This document shows positions 18,470-28,025 of a stretch of DNA of 64,000 nt, in pieces. A program made the position numbers and the translations under genes. The DNA lies in the NCBI GenBank assembly GCA_028343845.1, contig JAOLZO010000008.1, forward strand, positions 22,650-86,649, read 5' to 3'. Below the pieces are notes generated by a model that was not told where the DNA came from, did not search any database, and saw nothing but the letters and a program-made list of their open reading frames with translations. Positions within the stretch are counted from its first letter, which is position 1. Each line of letters opens with the position of its first letter. This stretch comes from Verrucomicrobiota bacterium. GTDB taxonomy: Bacteria; Verrucomicrobiota; Verrucomicrobiia; Opitutales; Seribacteraceae.

Positions 18470-21400
18470 GGAACAGCCACCTTCACCGAATCGATTGGAC
18501 CAAGTGAATTCTGGGTCTCGTCATACATGCAGGATGCTTGGATTCCCGGCATAAGAAACTCACCACTTGCCACTGCCCGGATGGCGTAGCGAAAGACTTG
18601 AGAGTCTGGTTTTGCTGACGCGAAGAGAACCACCCGGTCGTCTAAAAACTCCGTCCGGTCTGCCCGGTCGCCCGCGTTCAAGGTTTCTCCGGTGCCCGGC
18701 AGGCGGACGGCTGAAGTGGCCAACCGGGGGTTTTCCACCGCAAATCCGCCAGGCAAGGCATCCACCACGGCAACGTTATGAAGATTCGGCCCCTTGGACT
18801 GTAGCATCACCTCGACCCAAACGAGATCCCCTACGGACAGTTCCAGGGAATTGCCTTCCACACTATTCCAATCCCGCAGAACCGTGCCATCCGCGTCCAA
18901 CCAACGGCGGCGTGCGCTAATGCCGCGGTCGATGGGCTGCAAAGATTCGGGAGAAACCAGACCCTGCGTTTGCACGGACACGAAAACATTGCCCTTGCCG
19001 GAAGAAGCAAGCTTGATCGTCCCCGTATCGTGAACGGATTGCCCGAAGGTACTGTCTGAAGAAAAGGACGAACCCTTGAAACCCGCCCCGGACAAACTTC
19101 CGGAAAAGTCGGTGTCCACGCTTGCCTTCCGGGCATGCAGTTTGCAAAACGATACTAGAGCAAGCCCGTTATCCAAGGTACTCGGCCATCCGAAGTCCCT
19201 TTTCGCCCGCAGAATTCGTTCGGAAAGCGTTCCCACCCAAGGATGGTCCGGATCGATGTCCAAAAGGACCGAAAGCATGGTCGCGCGGGCGGCGGTATCA
19301 GAGGTTAGCCGGCCATTGTAGGTACGTTTGACTTCCTTCTCCAGAGCTTCCTGACGCAAACACCTTCTGGCTAGATCCGGACGACCACTTGCTCGCCATG
19401 CTCCGGCCAATCGGGCGAGTCCAGCAAGATCGAGGGATTCCACCTTGTCGAGAAGGTAGCGTTGCCTCGATTTCTCAGGTTTCCCGAACATGGCCAAGGC
19501 CTGACAAATAAAGGCCTGTTTGTTTAAGTCATGTTCACCGGATCGAAGCGCTTTGCGTAGATACGACACCAACCCTCCGAGAAAACCCTCGTCTATTTCG
19601 AAACCCGCAGTCTTGGCTTCCATGAGGAAACCCGTGGCATAGCAAGTTCCCCAAAGATTGGGTTTGGTACCGCCCGGCCAATACGCCAACCCACCTGAGC
19701 CCGTTTGCATGAGCTCCAGTCTCTTGATTCCGGCCAAAACCGATTCCCTCGCAAAATCCGCCTTCGATGCGTCCAATAAAGCGGAAGCGTAGATCATAGG
19801 CATGGCCTTGCTGGTAGTCTGCTCGACGCACCCGTAAGGGAAGCCGAGCAGTTCTTCCAGAGCCGGAACCAACTCGGTCACGGGGGATGAGGAAATGGTT
19901 ACCGTTCTTTTCAAACCCGATGCGAGAAAACGTTCGGGTGACTCGATCAATCGTTCTTCACCAGCCTCCATGACAAAAGTTTCGTACTCGGCATCCAAAG
20001 TGGCCGCAGGTCGTACGGAGAACGCCCCTTTTGCCAAGGCCGATTCCCCTCCTCCGTTCGCCTTGACCGAGACGAGTACTTGCCCCATTGCGCGGTCCGC
20101 TTGCAACTCGAACCAACTGGTTGCGGATTCACCTGGCCGAAGAGCAACAGTCCGAACTGGATCATCCAGCAAACGGGCTGGACCGGATAGCTCGAAAACC
20201 GTTTCGACCGTTAGTTTCTCCTCACTCGTATTGAATAGGGTAACCGGAGAAAGAAACTTGTCCCCGGGAGCTACGAACCTGGGGAGGGAAACCTCGGCAA
20301 GCAAAGGCGTGGTTACGGTAAGCGGACTTTCCGCCGAACCAAACGAGTTGCCGGCAACCGCAACCGCCATGAATCGCAATTCACCGGTAAAATCTTCAGG
20401 AAGGCTAAATTTCGCCTTCACCAGTCCGTCTTCACCAACCGAGACGAATTCATTCCACAGAATCACGCTTTTTGGGGGGTGAGCTTTTACCAATGACCGA
20501 CGGGATGCTCCCCCCCCGGCTCCGAATCTCTCCATCGAGCTGGAGCGCTTGTGATCAGGAAACAGCTCGAGGTAAAGATCTCCGGAATCAACCACTGCTC
20601 GCCACGGAGCAAAAAAGGACTTCGATGGAGCCGGCGTATTGAAGTCGGTAACCGACAGGACACCCTCGTCGACCGCCCAAAGATGGACATATGCATTTTC
20701 GGAAAGGTTCGTGCCTACCTTGACTTCCACCTCGGTCCCTGGCCTCGCTTCGCTTGGAAGTTCAAGAGCAAGCTCGATCTTCCTAGGGGAGAAATCCGTT
20801 GCCAAACGCACCATCCCGTAGGCCCGATGAGGTTTCCAGTCCGAAGACTTTGCATCAAGGGGGCGAACGACGGATGCGGTAACGAACGCCCCGCCTGGCA
20901 TAAGTTCGGGAAGCGGCACCTCTATCTGTGCCTTTCCTTCAGTCAGGGGGATGCTCTTTGCCCAATCCACTAGGTCAGTCTCCAGGGTCAAAAGAAGTTG
21001 TCCCTCAAAAGGTGAATCAACCGACACCTTGGCCGTTTCTCCGGGTTTGTAGGACTCCCGGTCCAAACTCAATTCGACACGATGGGGCGACCGGGCCACC
21101 GAGACCGGGCTGCCTGGCCTGCTGACTTGAAAACGAATCTTGGTCAATGCACCGCCCACCAAATCACGGGCCACGAGTTGCCAATTCCCCGACTCTTCGC
21201 AGATCATCTCCGCTTTCGACATGGTTTCCCCTTCTACCTGCTCGACAAGCAATTTCGACCGTTCAATTGCATCTTCCCGTCTGCTCCAGGTCCAAGTTCC
21301 ATTCACTTGCTTATGCACCCAGTCCGATTCGATCTTTTCCAAAACGAGCTCGACGTTCCCGACCGGAACTTCATCGGCAAGTGGGTTGCAAGCTACCAGT

Positions 21401-23820
21401 TCCACTAAAAACGAGCGGTCAGCAAGCACAGGCCCTTTGGCAATCCGAACGCCTACCATTCGGGGTGCGTTAAACTTACTCAACTCAAAGGAATCACTGA
21501 CCGTTGCCCCACCCGGCGTGGTTACGGAGACATACCCCTCCCCCTTCCAAAAGCCCGGAGTGAGCCGATCGGTCGAAGGAAAGATCAAGCCCTCCCCATC
21601 CAAATCAGTCTCACTTCGGATCGCTTGAAACGTAACCTTCCCCGAGGCGGATTCGTCGCCAAAGACAAAGCCATCATGCCCAATTACCTTCAAGGGCGCT
21701 TGCTTCCATTCCCCGCGCACTTGAAAAGGCATGCCGGCCGCCGCCACCCCGAAAAGATAACGGCTCGCAATGATCACCTCGGGTGAATCCGTTTGCCCGA
21801 ACCAAGGTTGAACGGGCTCGCTCTCGACCTCTAGCCTGACAGGCATGAATGCTTCCACTCCCGTTTTGATCACCGCGATCTCACGATCCGAGCCAGGAAG
21901 GAAAAGTCCGAACCTCCAGACCCCGGTCCATGCCTCCTCGGGAGTTTGGAAATCGTGATGGAAAACCCCGCCCCGATCCATCCTTAGCGGAACTGATTGA
22001 GCTAGTTTCCCATCCGGGCGGAATGCCCGAAGCTCAAGCGGGGTCTTTTCATCCGGTTCATTCCCGAACTCGTCCCTGACAACTCCGGTTAGACGGACGA
22101 GCTCCCCCGGTCTGCGCACGCCCCTTGCAGCGTACAGATAACCGTCCAACCCAACGGCCGGATAACGTCCGTCCTTGGCCACCTTGGGCAAATCCCATTT
22201 TCTTTGATCAAGCCGGCGAAAGCTCAGATCATTCCCCTTTTCAGCCACCACTACCCAGGGAGCCCCGGACGGATGATCCTGCGGAGCGGTCAACTCGACC
22301 AGACCGTTCTCATCGGTCCGCCCCTCGGCCAGGTGCTGATTCTTGGTCGAGAGCACGAAGACCTTGACTCCATCGACCGGCTCTCCACTGCTTAGGGAGG
22401 TAACCCAAGACGTAACGCCATTGGGATGCGTCTTCGTAGTGATCATGAGGTCGGTCACTGCCACGACCGCCTGATCATCACGCCAACGGCTCTCCTCGTT
22501 CTCCACCTGCAGATAATAGAGACCGAGAGGTTTTTCAATCCAGTCACTCAAGTTAATCACGGTTGTGCAAACGGAATTCCCACCATCCCTTACCGGCTTG
22601 ACCGTGGAAAACAATTCCCGCCCTATGCGCTGCGGTCGGTAACGCGAATCCCCCCGCAAATGAGAAGCCAGGTTATTCGGATAAATTTTCGTAGCGCTCA
22701 GTCTGAGGTTTTGGATCGAGCAGGTCTTTAGCTCCACCTCCATGTTGCCCTTCGGACTAAGTACGCCATGGTTCTGCACAAAGGCAACGGATGGATAACG
22801 TTTGGGCATGACGAAAGAAAAACGTTCACCAGCGGGCAAAACTTCACCCTCCTGCGAATGGACGTCACTTTCGACGGTGGCGACAAAATGTCGGTCAATG
22901 GACTCGAATGCCCCATAGAGACGAATACCCTTCTGGGTCCAGCTCACGGCAAGCCCTTCGATTTCAGGGACCAAGGTGACTTTGGGTCTTTCCTGAAGCA
23001 CGTCCACCAGTTTGTTGAACCTCAGTTCTACCGAGCATTTCTCATCAGTCCCCAAGCGCCAGGGTGTACGGGCGCTCAATGAGCAAAACGCAGGCGAGAT
23101 AAAGATCTTGGAAGTAAAAGCCCTCTCCAACCCCAAGGGACCACTCACCCCGGTCATTCCCTTTTTCAGGCTAACCTCGATGGAACGTCCGTCAGGTTGC
23201 TCGACCGCAACAACCTGAACCCGCTTCCTCCCTGCTCCGAGGACTTCCTTCTTCAAAACCTTCCCATTCGAACCCACTGCTTCGAAGCATTCCGCTAGAA
23301 CATCCGGTTCGACGTCCGAACTAAAGCGCAGTTCGATCTCGACCCGGTCGTTCTTCCTCCCCCGTTTTTCACAGTGCAGAACTTCCAAGGGTGATGATTG
23401 CAGGAAAAAGTCCCCGTTTCCCTCGAGGGGTTCTCCCAATTTCTCGGTAAAACGCTCTGTGGCTTTAACCGAAAACCTGTTCGCTTCAGGCAACGGACGG
23501 ACTAGTCGATACTCCATTGCATTCTTTCTGTTCCACTGCCAAATGCCTTCCGCCTTGGGTTCGATGGTAAAAGGAGTCCAGCCGACCGGTTGCCCGATCA
23601 TCCCATCAGGAACCAGGTCCCGGTTGAAAACCACCAGCAAACGGTCAGCCCGTTCCACTCGTTGATTCGGTTCAAAGGCCGTGACCTGCAAACCATGGAT
23701 CTGCCTGCCTTGCTCGCTTGATCGATCGGTATTTACCAATTCATTCCTGATCCAAAGCAAACCGACTGCATTCAAGACAAATGCCGCCGCTACCAATTTC
23801 CACACCATACTCTTATTCAT
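18466..23820 (-). CDS. Bacterial alpha-2-macroglobulin, YfhM type, partner of PbpC
   Basis: A 1,784-residue envelope protease trap. One membrane segment at residues 6-24 serves as signal or anchor; I see no lipobox, unlike the E. coli lipoprotein. Repeated MG beta-sandwich domains fill the first two thirds, with an MG2-type segment at YAARGVRRPGELVRLTG. A Gly-rich stretch (RFGAGGGASRRS) precedes the A2M domain (VILWNEFVSVGEDGLVKAKF), where the bait region is expected. The thioester motif is intact: CVEQ with Cys1331, followed by the helical alpha-alpha toroid (WPGGTKPNLWGTCYATGFL). So this copy should form the covalent-trap bond. It is followed directly by pbpC. Confidence 0.95.
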   Translation of the reverse strand: MNKSMVWKLVAAAFVLNAVGLLWIRNELVNTDRSSEQGRQIHGLQVTAFEPNQRVERADRLLVVFNRDLVPDGMIGQPVGWTPFTIEPKAEGIWQWNRKNAMEYRLVRPLPEANRFSVKATERFTEKLGEPLEGNGDFFLQSSPLEVLHCEKRGRKNDRVEIELRFSSDVEPDVLAECFEAVGSNGKVLKKEVLGAGRKRVQVVAVEQPDGRSIEVSLKKGMTGVSGPLGLERAFTSKIFISPAFCSLSARTPWRLGTDEKCSVELRFNKLVDVLQERPKVTLVPEIEGLAVSWTQKGIRLYGAFESIDRHFVATVESDVHSQEGEVLPAGERFSFVMPKRYPSVAFVQNHGVLSPKGNMEVELKTCSIQNLRLSATKIYPNNLASHLRGDSRYRPQRIGRELFSTVKPVRDGGNSVCTTVINLSDWIEKPLGLYYLQVENEESRWRDDQAVVAVTDLMITTKTHPNGVTSWVTSLSSGEPVDGVKVFVLSTKNQHLAEGRTDENGLVELTAPQDHPSGAPWVVVAEKGNDLSFRRLDQRKWDLPKVAKDGRYPAVGLDGYLYAARGVRRPGELVRLTGVVRDEFGNEPDEKTPLELRAFRPDGKLAQSVPLRMDRGGVFHHDFQTPEEAWTGVWRFGLFLPGSDREIAVIKTGVEAFMPVRLEVESEPVQPWFGQTDSPEVIIASRYLFGVAAAGMPFQVRGEWKQAPLKVIGHDGFVFGDESASGKVTFQAIRSETDLDGEGLIFPSTDRLTPGFWKGEGYVSVTTPGGATVSDSFELSKFNAPRMVGVRIAKGPVLADRSFLVELVACNPLADEVPVGNVELVLEKIESDWVHKQVNGTWTWSRREDAIERSKLLVEQVEGETMSKAEMICEESGNWQLVARDLVGGALTKIRFQVSRPGSPVSVARSPHRVELSLDRESYKPGETAKVSVDSPFEGQLLLTLETDLVDWAKSIPLTEGKAQIEVPLPELMPGGAFVTASVVRPLDAKSSDWKPHRAYGMVRLATDFSPRKIELALELPSEARPGTEVEVKVGTNLSENAYVHLWAVDEGVLSVTDFNTPAPSKSFFAPWRAVVDSGDLYLELFPDHKRSSSMERFGAGGGASRRSLVKAHPPKSVILWNEFVSVGEDGLVKAKFSLPEDFTGELRFMAVAVAGNSFGSAESPLTVTTPLLAEVSLPRFVAPGDKFLSPVTLFNTSEEKLTVETVFELSGPARLLDDPVRTVALRPGESATSWFELQADRAMGQVLVSVKANGGGESALAKGAFSVRPAATLDAEYETFVMEAGEERLIESPERFLASGLKRTVTISSSPVTELVPALEELLGFPYGCVEQTTSKAMPMIYASALLDASKADFARESVLAGIKRLELMQTGSGGLAYWPGGTKPNLWGTCYATGFLMEAKTAGFEIDEGFLGGLVSYLRKALRSGEHDLNKQAFICQALAMFGKPEKSRQRYLLDKVESLDLAGLARLAGAWRASGRPDLARRCLRQEALEKEVKRTYNGRLTSDTAARATMLSVLLDIDPDHPWVGTLSERILRAKRDFGWPSTLDNGLALVSFCKLHARKASVDTDFSGSLSGAGFKGSSFSSDSTFGQSVHDTGTIKLASSGKGNVFVSVQTQGLVSPESLQPIDRGISARRRWLDADGTVLRDWNSVEGNSLELSVGDLVWVEVMLQSKGPNLHNVAVVDALPGGFAVENPRLATSAVRLPGTGETLNAGDRADRTEFLDDRVVLFASAKPDSQVFRYAIRAVASGEFLMPGIQASCMYDETQNSLGPIDSVKVAVP

Positions 23821-23955
23821 AGATTCCCTTTTCCTGACTGTTATACTTTACCCCGCAAACTTTCAGGATTCCCATCCCTTTGCACCAGCGGTAAAGCATA
23901 AGACTGCAAACGTCACCAAAACGTTCGATTTGTCTTGGAAACAAGCAATTACAAC

Positions 23956-23983
23956 TTGACCCGATGGGTCAACCTCGTAATGC
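23956..23983 (+). promoter_or_regulatory. Probable promoter of tRNA-Gly with overlapping palindrome
   Basis: A TTGACC -35 box (23956-23961) and a TAATGC -10 box (23978-23983) are 16 bases apart, placing transcription start near 23990, ten bases before the tRNA. The -35 is part of a perfect inverted repeat, TTGACCC-GAT-GGGTCAA (23956-23972). The boxes are plausible but not exact matches to consensus. Confidence 0.45.
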
Positions 23984-23999
23984 TCATCCACCTTCCTAA

Positions 24000-24073
24000 G
24001 CGGGCATAGTTTAGGGGTAAAACCCCAGCCTTCCAAGCTGGTGTCGAGGGTTCGATTCCCTCTGCCCGCACCA
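24000..24073 (+). tRNA. tRNA-Gly (anticodon TCC), CCA encoded
   Basis: The acceptor arms GCGGGCA (24000-24006) and TGCCCGC (24063-24069) pair fully, the discriminator is A24070 and CCA is encoded at 24071-24073. The D stem is GTTT/AAAC, the anticodon stem CCAGC/GCTGG with loop CTTCCAA, giving anticodon TCC at 24032-24034, and the T arm is GAGGG-TTCGATT-CCCTC. TCC reads GGA and GGG glycine codons. A small perfect hairpin (AACCTT-GCA-AAGGTT, 24083-24097) follows; it lacks a T run and may be a processing site. Confidence 0.97.
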
Positions 24074-24125
24074 TCCTAACCCAACCTTGCAAAGGTTAAT
24101 CGAGCTTAAACCTTCAAGACTGAGC

Positions 24126-24593
24126 ATGGATAACGAAATCTTAGAATTACTGGAACGCGAATCACCCTTTTTTCACAGCCCCATTCACGGGATCAGGCAT
24201 TGGAGGACCGTGGAACGAAACGGACTGTATTTGAGTAGATTCACCGGAGCGGACGAGGCGGTGATTTCTCATTTTGCCTACTTCCACGATTGTATGCGCG
24301 AAAATGAACAGATTGACCCCGGACATGGCTTGCGGGGCGCAGAATTTGCCGAAGCGCACAGGGATTCGATCCGTCTCGACGAGCTCCAATTCCATCAACT
24401 GTTCGAAGCGTGCAAGCATCATACCGATGGTAAACCGACAACCTGCGAGACAATTAGTTCCTGTTGGGACGCAGACCGATTGGACATAGGAAGAGTGGGG
24501 TTCGAGGTTGACCCCTACTACCTCGCTTCGGAAGAGGCCAAGAGAATAGCAAGATGCAAGGATTTCGGTTCGCTTGGAGAACCGATTGAATAG
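24126..24593 (+). CDS. HD-domain phosphohydrolase-like protein
   Basis: A 155-residue cytoplasmic protein with the HD-superfamily metal pattern: HGIRHW near residue 20, AYFHDCMREN with the HD pair, HGLRGAEFA, CKHHTDG, and a late Asp in SCWDADRLDIGRVG. This layout matches small HD hydrolases acting on nucleotides or phosphate esters; the substrate is not evident. The start ATG at 24126 (MDNEILELL) was preferred over a TTG at 24087 that sits in the hairpin right after the tRNA. It lies alone between the tRNA and ppnP. Confidence 0.75.
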   Translation: MDNEILELLERESPFFHSPIHGIRHWRTVERNGLYLSRFTGADEAVISHFAYFHDCMRENEQIDPGHGLRGAEFAEAHRDSIRLDELQFHQLFEACKHHTDGKPTTCETISSCWDADRLDIGRVGFEVDPYYLASEEAKRIARCKDFGSLGEPIE

Positions 24594-24779
24594 CCAATTC
24601 GCCTAAAGGCGTCCAACCCACCGCGGAATCCGTTGGGAAAGGAAATCGGCAAACAGCAGTCCCTCGGGCTTGACCGTCAAGTCGACTTGACCTAGATCAA
24701 ACAGGCTCGTTGCGCGAAAACCGAAAGCATCGAGGCAGTCGCTTCACCCGCAAACCCTCAACCTACATACACTCTCATC

Positions 24780-25091
24780 ATGGAGCAGTTCGATCAAGTC
24801 TCGGTCATTAAAAACGCAAACGTCTACTTCGACGGCAAGGTCACAAGCCGGACGATCGTCTTTTCGGACGGCACGAGGAAAACTCTGGGAATCATGCTTC
24901 CCGGAGAATACGAGTTCAACACGGAGGCCAAGGAATTGATGGAAATTCTAAGTGGTGAACTGGAGGTCCTTTTACCCGACTCCGAAGCAAGAAAAGTTTA
25001 TGGAGGTGAGAGTTTCGAGGTGCCGGGGAACTCCAGGTTTCAAGTCAAGGTCACCACCATTACCGATTATTGCTGTAGTTTTCTCGATTGA
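24780..25091 (+). CDS. ppnP: Pyrimidine/purine nucleoside phosphorylase PpnP
   Basis: A 103-residue cupin of the YaiE/DUF1255 family, which phosphorolyses several nucleosides to base plus ribose-1-phosphate. The protein matches this family closely along its length: ANVYFDGKVTSRTI, LGIMLPGEYEFNTEAKELMEI, LSGELEVLLP and VPGNSRFQVKV. The start ATG immediately follows a CATC leader; the upstream 186 bases hold no gene I can see. Its stop is 58 bases from the convergent MORN gene. Confidence 0.93.
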   Translation: MEQFDQVSVIKNANVYFDGKVTSRTIVFSDGTRKTLGIMLPGEYEFNTEAKELMEILSGELEVLLPDSEARKVYGGESFEVPGNSRFQVKVTTITDYCCSFLD

Positions 25092-25143
25092 TTCAGGCGC
25101 AAACGGCCTTTCCCCGTGCCTGAACTTGGCTTAGCCCGCCAAG
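25092..25143. repeat. Two inverted repeats between convergent ppnP and MORN genes
   Basis: TTCAGGC (25092-25098) pairs with GCCTGAA (25118-25124), and CTTGGC (25125-25130) pairs with GCCAAG (25138-25143). Both are perfect and lie end to end in the convergent gap, where a bidirectional terminator would be expected, but neither is followed by a T run on either strand. Confidence 0.3.
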
Positions 25144-25151
25144 GATGGATA

Positions 25152-26177
25152 TTATTCGTTCGGGATGACCACGGGAGCCTCGAAAACTTGAGGCACTTCT
25201 CTGGTGATCGGTTCGCCAGTGACCGACCAAGTCTCAAGGCTCACCCTCAGCCCATTCTCAAAACGCGCCTCATAAGCTTTCCGTCCATTCTCGTGGAAGC
25301 CTGTAAAAACTCCGTTCTTCTGATCGTTCTTGAATATCCCGCTTTCTTGAATGACCCCGTTAATCCACCAGCTCGTCGAGGGCCCGTTCAATTTTCCGTT
25401 TTCGTAAAAGATTTCCTTCAACTTGTTTCCATTGGTTTGCCAAGTCGTGTGTCTGCCTTCCATTTGGTCATTCAAAACTCCGTACTCCTTCCACTTCTGT
25501 CCATTTTCGCGCCATAAGACGTACATGCCGTTCATCTTGCCGTTGGCATAGGTATACTCTTTCCATTTCTTCCCTCCTTCATGCCACCAAACAACGGGTC
25601 CTTCTTTCTTCCCTTCCACAAAAGTGACCTCACGCAAAACCTCTCCGCTCTCGTAGTAGGTTTTCCCTTTGCCGTGCATTTTCCCGCCTTTCCAGGCAGT
25701 GTCTTTCAATTTAGGACCGTTATCGTAAAATTCGGACGCCAAGTACTTCCCATTTTCGTCAAAATGAATTTCTTTCCACTTCTTTCCGGTTTCATACCAC
25801 CAAGTAGTCGCGCCATACTTTTCCCCTTCCTTCCAATTGGCCTCCATCAGTTTTTGGCCATTCTCGTACCATTCGGTCCATAACCCGTTTCTCAATCCGT
25901 TCAAGACGCCATACTCCTTTTGCGAGGAACCATCAGGTCGCAAAACCTGAACCCGGCCACTAAAAAGCTTTTCCGTATTTCTGTAGTAGATCAGGTTTCC
26001 ATCGCTCTTCCGCCAACCAATCTCATCATTGGTCACGACCACTTCTTCCTCTGCCCAGGAAAAAGAACAGAAGCACATAAGCAACACTACGGAAGTGCAA
26101 AACCTCACGTAATCAAAGGTACTTTTTCTGCGCACAGGGTCAAGAGATGATATCAAGCAGGTTCGGGAGGTTTTCAT
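25152..26177 (-). CDS. Exported MORN-repeat (YwqK-like) protein
   Basis: A 341-residue protein with an N-terminal hydrophobic segment (about residues 28-42, ending SFSWAEEE) that fits a signal peptide with a long basic n-region. From about residue 80 to 320 it consists of roughly nine 22-24-residue repeats of the MORN_2 kind (for example NGLWTEWYENGQKLMEANWK and NGMYVLWRENGQKWKEYGVL), rich in Trp, Tyr, Gly and Lys. Such proteins are often labelled YwqK-family antitoxins, but nothing here is a toxin partner. The repeats form an elongated beta-hairpin stack and probably serve binding at the cell surface or periplasm. Confidence 0.85.
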   Translation of the reverse strand: MKTSRTCLISSLDPVRRKSTFDYVRFCTSVVLLMCFCSFSWAEEEVVVTNDEIGWRKSDGNLIYYRNTEKLFSGRVQVLRPDGSSQKEYGVLNGLRNGLWTEWYENGQKLMEANWKEGEKYGATTWWYETGKKWKEIHFDENGKYLASEFYDNGPKLKDTAWKGGKMHGKGKTYYESGEVLREVTFVEGKKEGPVVWWHEGGKKWKEYTYANGKMNGMYVLWRENGQKWKEYGVLNDQMEGRHTTWQTNGNKLKEIFYENGKLNGPSTSWWINGVIQESGIFKNDQKNGVFTGFHENGRKAYEARFENGLRVSLETWSVTGEPITREVPQVFEAPVVIPNE

Positions 26178-26354
26178 ATTCCATAGACAACTTAAGAAGG
26201 CTCACTGGCGACGCAAATGCAAAGGGCGCGCACAGGAGGAATTCCGAACGAACTCAGAGAAACCTTGATCAAACGACGTTGACGGTCAAATGAAGTAAGG
26301 ATGGAATTTGGTCAACTCGGACATACGAATCCCAACCCAAGAAAAAATCACCTG

Positions 26355-27410
26355 ATGAAACACTTCTTCTCCGCTCTCCTGTTGGCCCTGCCCTTCTTTT
26401 CCCATGCCCAGACATGGTACAAGGGCAACACCCATGCTCACACCACGCTCTGCGGGCACGCCGACTCGAAACCGCCGGTCGTGGCCCAATGGTATCATGA
26501 CCACGGATACAATTTTGTCATCCTAAGTGAACACAACAAGTTCATCGACCCCAAGACAGTCAAACTGAAGGGGGTCGTCCGAAAAGACTTTCTCCTCGTC
26601 CCCGGCGAAGAAGTAACCGGGCACAAGACCATTCACAGCACCGCGATGAACGTAAACCGGCTGATCCCTTGGAACTTCAACCACCAACATCGTTCGAAAA
26701 TCATCCAAAAACACGTCGACGAAACGGTCAAGGCGGGGGGAGCCACCATCTTGAACCATCCGAACTTCGGTTGGGCGGTCCAGGCCAAGGACATGTTACC
26801 GGTCAAAAAGCTTTACCTATTCGAACTCTACAACGGACATCCTTCGGTTCGCAATTTCGGTGACCCCAGGCATCCCTCTACCGAACAACTCTGGGACGAT
26901 CTTCTGACTCAAGGCATGACCATTTACGGAGTGGGCTCAGACGATGCCCACCACTTCGCCGAGTGGGCGCCCAAGAAATCCAACCCCGGTCGCGGTTGGG
27001 TCATGGTTCAGGCAAAGGAACTGACTTCCAAAGCGCTGACAGATGCAATGACAAGGGGGGACTTCTATTCTTCCTCCGGGGTAATGTTGAAAAAAGTAGT
27101 CCGGCATACCGATGAAATCTCCATCGAGGTAGACGAAATTGCCACGGACAAGGAATTGGCTTCCCCCATCCTTATCGGACGCGTTGTGAAAGAGGGAAAG
27201 CCCGGCTACTTAGTTGAATTCATAGGCCCCAGGGGGAAAGTCATCCAATCGAGCCTTGAGACGAAGGCTTCATGCCCAGTCCACCTCCCCTACCTGCGAT
27301 GCAAGGTGACTCGTCGCATAAAGAGGGAGGACGGTTCCCTGCTTGAGTACTATGCGTGGACTCAACCGGTATTCACGGACCAACGGGCAGAGAAACAAGA
27401 TCACGAATGA
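26355..27410 (+). CDS. Secreted PHP-domain metallohydrolase
   Basis: A signal peptide (MKHFFSALLLALPFFSHAQ) is followed by a PHP fold: the first metal motif is GNTHAHTTLCGHAD, then LSEHNKF, NHPNFGW and VGSDDAHHF, the standard histidine and aspartate ligands of the family. PHP domains are phosphoesterases or related hydrolases using two or three metal ions. Exported members are frequent in Planctomycetota and Verrucomicrobiota, with unknown substrates. The start at 26355 was chosen because it begins the signal peptide; an in-frame ATG 54 bases upstream would add a polar leader. Mature length is about 333 residues. Confidence 0.88.
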   Translation: MKHFFSALLLALPFFSHAQTWYKGNTHAHTTLCGHADSKPPVVAQWYHDHGYNFVILSEHNKFIDPKTVKLKGVVRKDFLLVPGEEVTGHKTIHSTAMNVNRLIPWNFNHQHRSKIIQKHVDETVKAGGATILNHPNFGWAVQAKDMLPVKKLYLFELYNGHPSVRNFGDPRHPSTEQLWDDLLTQGMTIYGVGSDDAHHFAEWAPKKSNPGRGWVMVQAKELTSKALTDAMTRGDFYSSSGVMLKKVVRHTDEISIEVDEIATDKELASPILIGRVVKEGKPGYLVEFIGPRGKVIQSSLETKASCPVHLPYLRCKVTRRIKREDGSLLEYYAWTQPVFTDQRAEKQDHE

Positions 27411-27486
27411 GAATGGCAAATCAGCCCGAAAGGTTTGAATTCCCCCAAAGCTTCGTTTTAATATGACCTAGTATCCAATCCTTTTG

Positions 27487-27945
27487 ATGAACCCTAAAAC
27501 GCATACTGCAAATTCCGCTCCCACGAGGCGCTTCCTCGTCGACGCATTACGGGCAACCTCCGAGCGACTTGAGAAAAAGGATACGGAGTACCAGTGGGGT
27601 CATATGGGTCAGTGCAACGCCGGTCATCTCATTCAGACCATCACCGGCATGAGCAGTTTTGAAATCGTTGAATCAGTGGATTTCAAACTGGACGAATGGT
27701 CCGAGCATGCAACGGACTATTGCTCCTGCACCGGAAGCAAGGTGGAGGATATCTTTCTTGCCATGGAAAGGCACGGCATGACTCACTCGGACATAGTGAA
27801 ATTGGAAAACTTGTCGGATCAAAAGATTTTGGAAAACCTCAACGGTGGATTCCGATACCTTCGTCGCAACGTCAAGGAAGACGTCATCGAATATATGCTA
27901 AGCTACGCAGACTTGATCGAGAAGTCGCAAACCATCCCAAAATAG
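27487..27945 (+). CDS. Conserved hypothetical protein (QWGHMGQCNAGHL motif)
   Basis: A 152-residue soluble protein without signal peptide or membrane segment. The segment YQWGHMGQCNAGHLIQ with several Cys and His, and DYCSCTGSKVEDIF later, look like conserved metal or cofactor contacts; the C-terminal part (FRYLRRNVKEDVIEYMLSYA) is helical. I recall similar uncharacterised proteins in Bacteroidetes with the same WGHMG core, but cannot verify this. The start is the ATG at 27487 following a TTG. It stands alone between the PHP and DUF1080 genes, all on the plus strand. Confidence 0.75.
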   Translation: MNPKTHTANSAPTRRFLVDALRATSERLEKKDTEYQWGHMGQCNAGHLIQTITGMSSFEIVESVDFKLDEWSEHATDYCSCTGSKVEDIFLAMERHGMTHSDIVKLENLSDQKILENLNGGFRYLRRNVKEDVIEYMLSYADLIEKSQTIPK

Positions 27946-28025
27946 GTTGCTTGCCTACTGATATTTGAGGGATTTGCTTTCTTCCATCTTGCAATGGTCG
28001 CCCTTTGGCAACTATAGGAGTCCAC

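Noticed and set aside
24000..24097. Integration site at the 3' end of tRNA-Gly
   Set aside because: No integrase, no direct repeat of the tRNA end and no phage-type genes nearby.
25092..25143. Bidirectional terminator between ppnP and the MORN gene
   Set aside because: Two perfect stems exist, but neither has a T run, so only an inverted-repeat feature is recorded.
25152..26177. Toxin-antitoxin module, as the YwqK label suggests
   Set aside because: No toxin gene is adjacent and the protein has a signal peptide and MORN repeats only.
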